Positions 48,001 to 63,120 of a stretch of DNA of 64,000 bases are shown in pieces. The first letter of the stretch is position 1; each line of letters begins with the position of its first letter. The position numbers and the translations under genes were made by a program. Under the pieces are notes generated by a model. That model did no database searches, was not told the DNA's origin, and saw nothing but the letters and a program-made list of their open reading frames with translations. Source of the DNA: Loxodes magnus (lineage: Eukaryota; Ciliophora; Karyorelictea; Loxodida; Loxodidae). The stretch spans positions 1,116,001 to 1,180,000 of the forward strand of contig CAMPDV010000004.1 of the NCBI GenBank assembly GCA_946699065.1. Direction: 5' to 3'.

Positions 48001-51000
48001 ATTAGTTTAAGTTTAACTAACTAATGAGAAAATTCATCTACTTCAGTTTAGAACTGATGGCTACTTTTAGTAAATGATGACCCATCTATCAAATTTTTGA
48101 AATCGTTATAATATTGAAGCTTCGAATCCTCGTATGAAATAAACAAAGGCCAAGGGCTTTTATAAGCCAATGGTTTTCAAAGCCTTCAATCATCTAACTC
48201 ATCATACATGATAATAAACTGTAAATCACTTACAAGTGAGTTGCTCTTATATCACATATTTCCTACTAACCTCAAACTAACATTTAATTTTTTATTTGAT
48301 TACACTTAGTAATTTAAAATGGTTACTTTTCAACTAATGTAGCTCAGTTCTCCTTATATTCTTCTCTGAAACTTAAGTTATGAAGTTCAATCTATTTAAG
48401 TTATTAACTCTTCGAAGGAAATATGTTTTATTTCCTAATTTAGTTATGATCCTTCTTCAGTTTTTTGCATACTTATTTTCCTTAAGTTATTGTTAATTAG
48501 GTTCTTGCCATTTTTTATTTGATCTCTAAAGGAAAGATAAAATGAGGAAGCTTATCTATGTTCTTTGATCTCTACTCGATCCGTCTACGTTTCCATTTCT
48601 TTTTTTTCAGCTTTGGACTATTAAATTTATTATAATTTCATTATATTCCCAGCTTACTTTTAAAATGCTTGCAAATCTATTGATTATCTAGCTCTTACAG
48701 CTTTTTGCTTCAATTTCTCTGCGAACTTAGCACTTATTACTCTTGCCTAGTGATGAGCTACTTACTTAAATCTAAACTGGAATAACTTTTTTCTAAGAAA
48801 CCTTTAGATCTTAACTATCGCTTATATCTCTAAATCTCTAAATTCTTCTATCTTTTACTTATGCTGCCTTATTTCTTTTTCTAGCATAGTTTTCTAGGAA
48901 TCTATTGAATATTTGTAGGAAACTGCGTTAAGATCTTTAATCGTTGTTTCAGATAAAAGTTACTTTGGCTGAATTTCAATTTGATTTTTTTAATCTTCGT
49001 TCTATTTTGAAATATTATCTACTATTTTCTCTATTTACTTATATTGGGATTGATCAGAAATTTACTGTTTATGCAAATTTAGATCTCTTAAATTTTTTCT
49101 TCTTTTTCCAACTTTTCCAACTTTTCCTGAATTTCTTCTATTTTTGAAGTTATACTACAAAGAATAGTCATTATAATAACTATCTTAAGGTGCTTGTTGA
49201 TTGGCACTCTTTAAGTTAGATTTTGGAGTTTATCATCTCTTTCTTAAGATCTTTTTATCATTAGACTTTTAATGGCTGAGCTCTGGCTATTTGCTAGGTG
49301 TTTAGAATATTTTAAAGTTAAACTATCCTTTTTAAATGCTTTTAACTGCTATTAATCCTTTAAATTGATTCCATCCTCCTACCTTCTGATGCTAAGAGGT
49401 TTATTAATCTAACCTTTCATTTTTAATTTTTACTTCACGCATCGAATTTTTTCTTAGGTCTAGAGCTTGATCAGGTTCCACTGTTTTATTTTATAGATTC
49501 TTACTTTCTTTATCTTTCACCTTAGAAGCATTAGAGACACTTTATTTTCTAACCTATTGCTAGCCTTCAGCAGGTTTTGTTGATATATTAAATATTTCTT
49601 ATTAATTTTCAGGCTAAGATAAGTTTTATTAGTCGGTGGATTATTCATAAGTAGAAAATTTCCTTATACTTTGACAGGAAGTCTTTAATCTAGATAAATT
49701 CTACCTTTTTTATTAAGTTCTGAATGAACTTCTTTAATTAAATTTTGATCTTTCACGAACTGTGTTAAATCCTTCTTCCATGGTTTTTAAAATTGACTAA
49801 GACCTTGTTTCTTGTCCTCTATAACTTCGAAGCTAGAAATCTGTAGGTCCACTCATCGAAGAATTTCTTGACATTAAGCGAGTGTGATGTCCTGGAGAAT
49901 CTCTTCTTGTAGTGGCTTGAGTTGACTATTTAGTAGAGATTAGTTCTTGAGATATATTAAGCAAGTCAAAAATTTCCATTTTTCTAGAAGTTAAGGCTTG
50001 CTTTAGTTGCTAGTTCATTAGATTAAGACTCTATTTTTTTGTCAATTAATTTGGATATTTTGAAGTTATTTCTGGCTCAGTTACAATATGGGTCTCTTTT
50101 ACTACTTTCTTTTGCTTAGTGTACTTTAAATTATTTTCCATTTTGGCTCTTAAATCTTCATCTCGAATATATTTATAACTTAAAGTTACTGCATCTTTTA
50201 GGTAAATCTATGCTTTATCGGTTTTCTTAAGCTTAATATACAAAAGGCCTTGATTATGGTAAGCCAAGCATAGCTATTACATTTTAAGTTCATAAAGCTG
50301 AATACCTTTCTTAGTATTAAAAGGGCAAATGTTAGCATCAATAGGTATTTCTTTATTAATTTGTAGTTGCCTTTCTATGCTATAAACTGCTTTATCTCCA
50401 TATTATACTGCTTTGCTATGCTATCCTAGTTAGCCATATCATTATGATAACTTCATTAGTATATTCTAATCATTTTCTTCCATAGAAAGCGAAAGGACAT
50501 TTTCGAGACATGCTACACATAGATTTATCTCGTTTTTGCTCTCATAAACCTAAGCCATCTGTATCCAGATTTTAGACTTTAACTGATTCAGGCCAAATAT
50601 TGGAAATTTTACATCTTGTCTATCTTTAGGTTCTTTAAGCAATTTAATGGCCTCTTTAAGAATTAAATCAGCTTCTGAAAGCTATTTAGTAGCCATGAAA
50701 TCTTGCGACACCTGAATGCTTATTTCCCCAATATCTCTAGTAACTTATCACAATTCAGTTTATTGCATTTCCTAGATTTCTAACATCTCTTTTCTATATT
50801 TTTTGAGAAGTGCTAAGGCATCTTAATGCTGCTTCTCTTTAATAAGACTCTTTAGCTTTCTTTGAATTTAGCTAAAGCTGGTTTTTTCCACAAAATTCTC
50901 CTAGTTTTCTTATTAATTTTCTTCTATAGACTAAAGTTAAGCTGAAAGCCTTTTATGAGTCTTAACTCTAAAAATGTTTTAATTAGGCTGTTTTCTATTT

Positions 51001-51005
51001 TCCAT
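45039..51005 (-). CDS. Very large TPR-like/IQ-motif protein
   Basis: One frame of 1,988 codons from ATG 51005 to TGA 45039-45041; I checked phase at both ends and at four internal points. The N-terminal about 350 residues form TPR-like helical pairs (ALALLKKYRKEMLEIQEMQQ, CLAYHNQGLLYIKLKKTDKA, QIYLKDAVTLSYKYI). A long Ser/Gln/Lys-rich disordered region follows, then an IQ calmodulin-binding segment near 750 (AIVKIQRFLRKKLFQFRFKQ). The C-terminal half has repeated beta-like units (KMGSFILTFDFTRVRKRYQ, MEKGTIKLQSKQVFYY) that I cannot assign. Trp uses TGA and TGG. Ciliate TPR/IQ proteins are often cytoskeletal or ciliary, an inference only. Introns of 3n length could be hidden inside. Confidence 0.72.
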
Positions 51006-51630
51006 TTAATAACGACTAAGTGCTATCTAATTACTTAAGTACCTTATTTGCTTTAAATGGAACTTATTTTAATGATTAGTTCAGAGTAAGATGCTTCTAG
51101 GCTAGAAAGCTAAGTAAGTTAATAAGGCTAACTTCTGCAATATTTAACTACCAGTATGATATGTAAAGATCGTTTTAGCAGACTAAGCTGTTCATAAGAA
51201 GAAGATTTGGACCTATAAGTAAAGACACCTATAATTTATCTCTTAGCATTTATATTTTAATAATTGCTTCTTACTACGAAGCATAACTGAAAAGCAGTAA
51301 GGATATGATGAAGGTTTCATTTATAGACTTAATTCAGTATCATTATTTAAATATATTAACTAATGGCTTATAAATAGGCATTTAAACTTACTTTATGGCA
51401 TAAGCTAAAATAAGGCTAGATACTTGCTAGTACTATTCCTGTAATCTAATCCATCCTATCTTATTTATACCTTTTCACCTTTGTACTTATAAACTTTTAT
51501 TCTATCTATAGCTTTAATATCCAAACTGTTATGCTTCTAAATAGAGCTTCTGTAAATAAGTAAAGTTTTGCCAAGCATAAGTAAAAGGACAAGTAATTAA
51601 TAGTAAGGATAAAATAAGAAAAGCTGAAAG
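51006..51630. other. Divergent promoter region
   Basis: 625 bp between divergent starts of the TPR/IQ gene and the next plus-strand gene. No motif identified. Confidence 0.4.
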
Positions 51631-53310
51631 ATGGATGAATATTACAATAAGTTGCTTAAGAAATCATTTAAATAACTGGTTCTTTATGATTAGTATATTC
51701 CAAGGTCTTTTAACCTACTCAAGACTAATTAAAATACTATTACTAGAACCAATTCTCTACAGGGATAATTGAACTTTGAAAATACCAAGTCTAGCTGTTT
51801 AACTGGATATGAAATACTAACTCTTAGCAAACTTCGTCCTAGTTAGATCTCTAGAAGAAAGAGTTGCAAATGTAGATCTTGCAATGGAAAGTGAGTGCAG
51901 AAAAGTGAAAGGCTAATGGGTTTGATTATACTACCATGAAATGCAAGTAAAATGAAGAGTAAGAGTCAGATTATAGTAAGCAAGGATGAAATGTATAGGA
52001 AAATGAGTGTTACTGATTATAATCCTAATCTTTTGTAAATTCCTTAGCTAGTTAAAAAAAAAACTTCTAAGAGCTTAGCATTAGAATAAAAAAGAATGGT
52101 GAAGCAAATTGAAAAAATGAAAACTGAAATATAGAAACATCCTAAAGCACAGCGGTATAAAAACGTCTAAGAGATGCAATCTTCCCTATCTGCTTATAAC
52201 ATAAATAAAAGGTTCTAGTAAAAGTATTAAAATGAAGAAAGTGAAACTAGTTTGAACATCACTACAAGTATTAATAATGAAATAGAAATAGAAGAAGAAA
52301 TATGAACTCCTTCTAAGTATTAAAATAACCTAATTAATATTCCTAAACCTAAGGCTATCCTTTCTTAAAAAATTATGAGCGAATATCTTCCAAAGAAAAG
52401 ACTGAACATTGAACTTTTACAAGCCAGCTTCTCAAACTTAAAAACTCCAAAAAGTAAAAAATAGACTTATAGATGGAAAACTAACGAGCTAATGCCTAGT
52501 ATTAAAGGAAAAATTTAGTTAAGATAAAATTTACTAAATAAGTAATAATTAAATCAAAAGTTTAAACTTAATTTTCCGAGTTTGAAAAACACTCCTATGA
52601 GCTATACAAGTAGTAAAAAGTAATCACTTGATTCTTCTATTAATCAAGAAAGTAATAGTCAAAATCAAGTCAAGCAGAGAGATAAAATCAGACATTCCAA
52701 TCTCAGCTTATTTAGCTCCCCATCCCATCAATTTAAAATGTTTGATATAAAATAGAATGAATAATTGATAATAGATAAGCTCTAATAGTTAAAAATTTCA
52801 GATGCAAATAAGAAAAGAAATTAGAAATAAAAAAAATAAAAACTGTAGGCGATGCAAGCAAGGAAAAGTCAAAATAAGATACATAGTATTTATAAAAATG
52901 ACTGCTTGTTACAATTTCAAAATCGGAGACTGTTTACCAACACATTTTTTAACGAAAAAAAATTCTTACAGGCTTAAAAAAAGCCCTTTGACTTAATTTC
53001 CCCTAAGAGTGTAGGTTATTTTAATTAGCTTTACTTAGATTCTCAGTTTAGATAAATCTCATTAACAAGAAACTCATCAAAATAGAATTTTAAACTTCCA
53101 TAATCGAATAAAAGTTCTCCAAAGAGTATAAAAGTAGATAGTACAAAAGTAAAGCAGAATTTTCCAAGTAATGTTTTCTCTTTTGATTACAAGCACTGCA
53201 AATCTTAATTTTAACTTTTGCTTATTAACCATCTTCTTTAACTTTTGCTAATTTATTCCTCCTACTGTATTCAACTTTTACTAATTATTTCCTTTGTATA
53301 TTAAGATTGA
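51631..53310 (+). CDS. Basic, Ser/Gln/Lys-rich hypothetical protein
   Basis: 559 codons in one frame. Starts MDEYYNKLLKKSFKQLVLYD; a Cys-rich basic patch CKCRSCNGKW near 95; helical Lys/Glu segment ALEQKRMVKQIEKMKTEIQK; acidic NEIEIEEEIWTPSK; then low-complexity Ser/Asn/Lys/Gln with many SP/TP sites (PSLKNTPMSY, SSPKSIKV). Three in-frame TGA are Trp. Coding character fades after FSFDYKHCKS, where a TAA occurs; the remaining 33 codons before TGA are Leu/Ile-rich and may be 3' UTR-like. No family recognised; mostly disordered. Confidence 0.6.
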
Positions 53311-54758
53311 TAAAATATTATTAACATCTAGAATTCCTTATATTTGAATCAATCTTAATACAAAAATACTCAAAGCAAATAAATAGGGTAATGTGTATTT
53401 ATTGGTATTCTATAGGGTTTGTAAATATAGCATTTTATACTTTTTAATGGTTTAAGCAATATTTACTTTTAACCTATAAACATTTTGTTACCATCCTTAA
53501 CTTTAATGCAATCAGGACTTTTTACTCATTATTTTACCTGAAATAAATAAGACCTAAAAAAACTTTAATTAAGAGAAAAGTTATTAGATCTGTCCTTTCA
53601 AGATTGCCTAGCATAGTTTATTATATTATAATTAACTAAACTAGCTTAAGATAAATAATACCACAAACTTGAACATTAAAGGATAAACAAGAAATACACT
53701 AGAGTAATCTTTAGAAGTGATCTCATTTTTTACTTAATTATAGATGTATATATTTTAAAACTATTTTTAGTATTTATCTTTCTACCCAATGTAAAATAAA
53801 GAAAGGTGTTAGCTTTATGTATAGTATAGAAAATAATTACTAAGTATTTATGCATTCAATATAGTTTATAGTTCCTAGAGCAAAAAGCTTTATAATGTAA
53901 ATTAATTATCCTAATGATGCTTATACTTTATTTATTTCACTGTACATTAAATTCTTAGCTTTTTATGTGATGACAATAGAGTGGTAACATGCTAAATTAG
54001 TCTATGCAATTGCATACTGTGAGTTTCCCTTTCTATTACTCTTATAAATAACAATTATCATCAAAATCTAAATCTATCAAAACCTTTTTCTTTTCTAAAT
54101 AGCATAATCTATAAGATATAAGGGAACTTAGTCTAGAAATTAAATAGATGCTAAGGAATTAAAGTTATCATATCAAAGTATTAAAGGAAAATTAAACATT
54201 CGCATAAACAAATTTGCTCAATTAGTAATTTTCTAATGATTATAGTAGACATAAATACCTGATAGAAGGTTAACTAGGTACTTTTAAAATTAGCTTTTAA
54301 TAAAATGAATACTTTATTTAGTAAAGTACTAAGTATACTCTTAATGTTATTATTTAAAATCACTTTTAAACTAATCCTTGCATAATTAACCTTCTATTCG
54401 CTTTAATTTGCAATGTCAATACCCGATTATTATAATTCTGGAGTAATCCTTAACCTTTAAAATTTTTTGATTTTTATATAAAAGTAATTGATTAAAATAG
54501 GTTTAAGATTAATACTTTTATGGTAAGTTTGTTGAATTATATTGAAAAGGACTAATTTAAAGCAGTACAAATTAGATATTTGAGCATAAGAATAAGATAC
54601 AGTTACTAAGTAGATAATTAATAAATCAGCTTAAAATATTAGTTCATAATCTATATGCAAATGGCGATTGGACTGAAAATATCTAATTAGTTAGCGTAAT
54701 GAAGGAATATCTCTCAAGGTAAGTTAAGATAAGTATATAAAATAAAATGAAAAAGTTT
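53311..54758. other. Spacer between convergent genes
   Basis: About 1.4 kb of AT-rich DNA downstream of both neighbours; no gene, repeat or RNA recognised. Confidence 0.4.
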
Positions 54759-56793
54759 TCAGTTTTTTTACTTTGTACGTTTGACCTGTTTTCCGTTTTC
54801 CCAAGTTCCTTCCATTTTCATTTTACCACCTACACTATAGTAAACACCCTTTCCGTGCTATTTTCCATTTCTCCAGAAGCCTTCATATTTTCTACCTATA
54901 TAAAAAGATTAATTAAATACCATCAGGTCAAGATAAAATTCCGTATCCATGTTTCTTATCTTCGTAAAATTCTCCATAATAAGCTTTTCCATCAGGATAA
55001 ATACAAATTCCTTAGCCGTGCATTTTACCTCTTTGCATTTAACCTTCATATCTTTTACCATCTTTTCATGAGAAAATCCCTTTACCAAAAATTTGATTTT
55101 CCTGGAATTCTCCCTCATAATAATTTCCATTAGCCCATATAAATAACCCTTTACCTTATTTTTTGCCATTTATGTAATTTCCTTTATACTAAGCTTTATC
55201 AACCCAAGTTTCAATTCCATATCCATGCTTCTTGTCATTTAAAAAATCTCCTTAATATACAGTACCATCATGTAATATCATTTTACCTTTCCCATGTTAT
55301 TTGTTATCCAAATAGTTTCCTTCATAAACATCGCCATCAGAAAAAATTCTTCTACCTTAACCATTTGCTTTATCATTCTTCCAGTTTCCAATATACTTAC
55401 TTCCATCAGGCCATATTTAGATTCCTTACCCATGTCTTTTTGCCAATTCATTTCATTGTCCTACATAAATTGCTCCATTATGCAACTAGACTGGATCTAA
55501 TTCAGTTGCTTTTGTTGGAGAGTCAGACCTTTGTACAAATTCAAAAGCAAGAAGTTTTTCTTCTGCTTCTTTAACAAGATGGTTATTGAAATCAGGTAGA
55601 GGCTCTTTTACAAATTTCAAATAATCCATAGGAGTCTTTTCCAGCTCTCTCCTTTAGCCTGAACTTGCACTAGAATTAGTTTTATCTTATTAATTTTTAA
55701 ACCTTTATTAAATTGCCAGCTCTAGTAAAGCTTTATCTTGCTATCTTAGACTTTCTGGTATGCTTTCTCCCCAATTTTAATCCTCTTACTCATCTCTAGT
55801 GCGTTTTTCGCTTTGATACACCTTTTGAGGGTAGAAAGAAGTTCTACTTTTAGATTTTGCGGATGCAAGTTCATAAGTTAAAAAGGGAGATTTCTGCCTA
55901 AAGTGTTCATCTTATGTATCTGGATTTGATATTTAAGAAGGAGTATATGATTTGATATTTGATAACCTGGGAGACGAGCTTATAGACACTTTTTCTTCAC
56001 TGTCAAGTTTCTAGCCTGTTTTATCTAAGTCATCCTCATATTTTTCTTCATTTTTCATCTTTAAATTTGGATCATTTTCAAGTACAGGAGGTTTAATTCT
56101 TGGCTTAAACTAATTTAAAATTTCTCGTATTCCAAAAGAAGAAGTTCAGTCTTAAGGCTCTATAGATGAGGCAAAACTGGCTATATCAATAATGAATTGG
56201 GTTTTTGAGATTTCTTTTCTAGAAAATCTTGACAAAAACAGCCATTAGACTTACTAGAAATCTCAGCATTCTCTCATAAATTATTCAACTTCTGTTCGGC
56301 TAATAATTCCAGCATTAGACTTTGTTCCTACACATAAATAAGAAAGCTCAGATACAATAACAAAAATGTCACTAGTAAACTAGGTAAGCTTGCTTAAAAT
56401 AGTCTAGGCTCCTTCTATTTTTAAGTCATTGGGTGATATATAATAATCCCAAAACAAGCGAGCTCGTTCTTTAGGATTAGCAGGGCATAGCAAAATGGAA
56501 AGCAATATGATTTTCTATTTTGAGAAGTAATCTTCATTATCCAGAGCTCTGAATGAGCAATAAAATCTATATTTATTATCAGAAGGATTCAAATTTTATA
56601 TATTGGCTACCTTTGCTAACTTCAAATACTTTATCAAAGTGGATCTATCTACTTACTTTTATTCCAATAAATAATCCAAAGCTTCTTATAATTAATGTAT
56701 ATTCACTTTCTAAAACTGTAAATCTACTTCTACCTTTAGAATGTTCTAACAAATCTGATTTTTATGAACCTTTTTTGAACAATTGCATCCCAT
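54759..56793 (-). CDS. MORN-repeat protein with N-myristoylation motif
   Basis: 669 residues, two exons (56793-54921, 54895-54759) with a 25-nt intron at 54896-54920 that splits the last repeat; splicing restores SWPDG-RKYEGFWRNGKQHGKG. N-terminus MGCNCSKK fits N-myristoylation plus nearby Cys palmitoylation. A globular region of about 230 residues follows (AMP-like helical, EERARLFWDYY type; unassigned), then a disordered Ser/Pro/Lys linker, then about nine MORN repeats from residue 435 (GAIYVGQWNE, GSKYIGNWKNDKANGQGRRI, GDVYEGNYLDNKQHGKGKMI, KRYEGQMQRGKMHGQG). MORN arrays bind membranes or scaffold cytoskeleton. Trp in the repeats alternates TGG and TGA, the last TGA about 140 coding nt before the stop. 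Confidence 0.9.
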
Positions 56794-57384
56794 TTTTTTT
56801 TAATCTTATAACAATAAAAAATAATTTTAATTAACTTCAGATAGCATCAAGCCTATCCCTCCCTTATCTTCTCATTTTGCTAGAATTTATACTCTCTATT
56901 TCATTTAGCGAAACCATAATTTCTTAAAGCATTAATTTATATAAGATGAGATGGATATAAGCACATAGTCTCATAAGCATAGAGCTATATAAGAAACAGA
57001 TTAGTTGATAGATGATCATTGACGAAAGTTTTAATTCAAAAAAGAATATAAATATTCGTTAAAAATATAACTTAGGTTATTTTATTAGATTCATCGTTAA
57101 AGCTAACCTTAACATAACTCTTAACTATAAGAAAGAAATAATTATACTCAAATGATTTGCTTAACCAGTAAACTGTATGCTTAATGCTTTCAACTAACCC
57201 CTATAACCTATTTAATTAGCATCTACTCTAGCTTTGCTACTTATAGTTAATCATATCTTCTTATTTATTTGGCTTTAGTCTCTTAATTAAATAAAATTAT
57301 AAAGAAATTAAAAGAAAATTAGCTAGACAGATATTAGTATTTTAGCTAAGACTTTTATTGTCTTCTTATATGGAAAATTAATCA
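56794..57384. other. Spacer upstream of MORN gene
   Basis: About 590 bp, AT-rich. Contains the MORN gene promoter and the sequence after the PKG-frame continuation; nothing else recognised. Confidence 0.4.
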
Positions 57385-57681
57385 TCACAATTAATATGAA
57401 ATCTCATAACTATATGCAAATTTAACTTTTTCCATATGCTTTGCAATTTCTTTCCATTCATAAGGGTTATTATCTAAATTTTCTTAAGGATAAATGCTTT
57501 GTTGCGATAAGCGATAATTAAAAAAGAAATCAAATAGTTTTGAGGATCCTTCTCTTTATTCAAATGATGATCTAAAATATTAAGAGAGGGAATGGGAAAT
57601 TTTTGATACCTTATTGTCTTAGAGATTGTATTTATTTATAGTTTGAAATATCGAAAAAATAGACAAATTTTAGAATTTAAA
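57385..57681 (-). other. Protein-like in-frame continuation after the PKG stop
   Basis: Directly after the PKG TGA (57682-57684) the same frame stays open for 98 more codons to a double TGA at 57387-57382. From about the 33rd codon it looks strongly coding: KISHSLSQYFRSSFEQREGS, SKLFDFFFNYRLSQQSIYPQ and ENLDNNPYEWKEIAKHMEKV. It has no ATG before codon 83, so it is not an ordinary separate gene. It may be a C-terminal extension reached when the TGA is read as Trp, an alternatively spliced exon, or a gene whose start exon I failed to see. Confidence 0.4.
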
Positions 57682-60469
<2,788 letters not shown>

Positions 60470-60549
60470 ATTTAATAAATGATGGACTAAATATCAAGCT
60501 AATTTTTAGATGTAATCTATATTAAATTAAAAGTATTATAAAGGAAGTC

Positions 60550-62650
60550 TCATCTCCTCTGGTATGGCTCCTTCTTTCTGGCTTTGTATTTGCCTACTTT
60601 CTTTCTCTCAACCACTCTCGGATCTGTTCTATTTAAATTATCTATATATCATCAAATTACTTTCAGTGAACATCTGTTTTACTTCTGGATGTAACCCTTA
60701 AACTGCTCTTGCGATTGCTAGTCTACAGGCTGAACTTTATGAACTTAATCCACTACCTCTCACTATACATTTAATATCGTAATCAGCGTAAACTGCAGCA
60801 GCTCTCAAAGGCTGCAAAAGTTGATCTCTATGTCAGAATTTATAAAAGTAAACATTGATTGGCAGACCATTTACTGTGATTTTTCCGCAGCCTTTCGTAA
60901 GCCAGGCTTAGCATTTAGCAGATTTTCTCCATCCTCTTCCATATCCTGGATCATTAAGATTCTCTTTATATCCAAGATCTACTTTAAAATCTTCTATATT
61001 ATCTTTTTCCAGAAACTCTATTTCGCTTTCTGGATATACGTACTACCCTTCTTAAAGATGCTTCTTTTCAGCCCAGATTCTAAAATGGTTTTGAAGATGA
61101 TGCTGATAATAAGGATCATCTCTTAAGGAATGCAGAACTTGAATTTCGAAAACTTCATTTTTCTTAAGTTCTTTTTCCTTCTTTCAGATTTTTACTTTAA
61201 TGTCCTTCAAAACTTTGTAATGCTCCGGTTTCCTTCTAGGATCTATTTCTGTTAAAAACTCAGGCACCAAAGTTTCTCTGAGTCCATCCATATTGTAAAC
61301 AAAATCTGAAGGCAAATCTTCAGTTTTTACGTTTAAATATCTTGGAGTGAAATAGTCAGAAATGAGAGCCCCTGATATTTCTAATTTTTAGAGTACTTAT
61401 TGAGGTAAGGTCACTAAAATTTCCTCAGCCTATTTTTCAAGCTAATCTTAGTTAAGTATCTTTGTCCCAAACTTGCTTCCAATTTCATTAAGTTCAGCTA
61501 ACTAAGCGCTTATCTATTTAGTTTCATTTGTAAAATTCTTATCGTAATAGCTGATTTTATACTAGCTAGTATCTACAACTTAGCCTTTTTGCTTCTCTTT
61601 CAGTTTCTTTTACCACTAAGAATACTTTCTTAGAATTTCTCTATCTCTTTGAATTTTAATCTTCAGTGCATATTACTTTAAGCTTTCAGGGTCCATTAGC
61701 TAAAAAATATGTTAATGGAAAGCTACTTTTATAGTTTTATCAACTCTATGTACCCATTTCATTTTTTCCCAAGTGCTTGTGATGGCGTAAGGAATTTTAG
61801 AATCAATACTATATTTAATTATTCTAACGGCCTTTTAAGGATCCTCAGTTTGCTCCAATTTTTTTTCAAGAGCTTAATCAAAGTTTTCATCCTATTGTAG
61901 GTTCTTTTAGAAAACGGATCTATCTTTAATATCATACTTTTTCATAACTTCGTCAATTTATGTCTGGCTTTAGTTTTGTATTTCTAAATCTCTTTAAGTT
62001 TTTATGATTTTGTCGAAACCCAGTCCATAAGGCATTTTAGTGATTTAATCTATATCTATACGTTCAGTCATTATATTATCAGGAGGAAGTAATTCTTCTT
62101 CTTGATAATATGAAGCTGGCTTTAATTTCTTTGGGTCTACTCTTTCGTTCATTTTCAATCGCATGTCCAAAGTATCTTCTGCCTGCATTTTTTTAAAAGT
62201 ATCAGGGATATATTTTCTAGCCTTAGCCTATTTTATAAGTCTAAGCTGCTATTTTATTTTTTACTGCTTTTCTTTTTCTATCTATTCTTCTTTCAAAATT
62301 ATATCTAAGAACGAGAATGGCTTCTAGCTCAGCTCGGGATAAATAGAAGTTGTTCTGAAGAGCTGGTGGATGCTTTTATCAGAAGGTTCTTCCTCAGGTT
62401 TCAAGTTGAGATTGAGGTTAATATTTCAATAGCTATTAGTAGCGAATTGGAGTTTCCTTAGCTTCCTTAAAAGCATGGAATTATAATGATAATAAAGATG
62501 TTAATTATTTAATCCCTTATATATAAGACGCTTATCTTCATACCTTACTAAACTCCTATTCATTATAAAATCATCTTGCAGATACAAATCTACTATCTCA
62601 ATACCTTAAGTTTCAATATAATCTTTTCTGAGATGAAGCATGATATTCAT
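60550..62650 (-). CDS. Mitochondrial ribosomal protein uS9m with long N-terminal extension
   Basis: 693 residues, exons 62650-60661 and 60641-60550. The 19-nt intron GTAATTTGATGATATATAG restores the canonical S9 end TDPRVVERKKVGKYKARKKE-PYQRR before TGA. The last about 140 residues form the uS9 domain (GWRKSAKCQAWLTKGCGKIT, VNGLPINVYF, QPLRAAAVYADYDIKCIVRG, GLSSQSSACRLAIARAVQGL). uS9 lies in the small-subunit head with its basic tail near P-site tRNA. About 550 extra residues, helical and Lys/Glu/Gln-rich, precede it. Large mitochondrion-specific extensions are known in ciliate mitoribosomes, so this is probably the mitochondrial version; no clear presequence is visible. Met-Asn-Ile-Met at the start gives two possible ATGs (62650, 62641). 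Confidence 0.88.
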
Positions 62651-62946
62651 GATGATTTAATAAGTTGTTAAGCAGTGAATTGTATCCAATTTACAATTTA
62701 TTTATCTAAAGACTTAATCAATTTAGTTTATCCTATAAAATACTCTAGTAAGGAATCAAATTAGTTTCTTAGTTAAAAGATATTGTCAAAAGGTTAAATT
62801 TTACTAAGTAGATATCTAATTATGCTTAAAGATGCAATTTGTTAATTATAGCTAATTAATTTCATTTAACAAATATCTATTCTTTGATTCCTGCAGAAGA
62901 AGCATAGACATTTATTTAATATAGTAGGAGTATTAATTAAAATAGC

Positions 62947-63120
62947 ATGAACAAGGAGTAAAATAGTTAGAATAATAGAATGTAATAAGATTGAAATGAA
63001 GAGTTTAAATGATTATAATAGATTTAAAATGAGGATATAATAGATAGTGTTATTATCTTAGAAAGGCTTTTAAGCGAAATTAATAGCTTTAGTAATATAT
63101 CAATATAGTCCAAATCATGA
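62947..63120 (+). CDS. Possible 57-residue protein
   Basis: ATG 62947 to TGA 63118-63120. MNKEQNSQNNRMQQDWNEEF continues KWLQQIQNEDIIDSVIILER and LLSEINSFSNISIQSKS; both Trp are TGA. The amphipathic acidic C-terminal helix and the charge pattern look protein-like. The frame is open further upstream without an ATG, so this may be the last exon of something longer. It overlaps the astacin gene end by six bases (palindrome TCATGA). Family unknown. Confidence 0.35.

Noticed and set aside
46599-49147. Plus-strand ORFs inside 45-51 kb.
   Set aside because: They lie antisense to the continuous minus-strand TPR/IQ frame, which shows clear coding character at the same sites.
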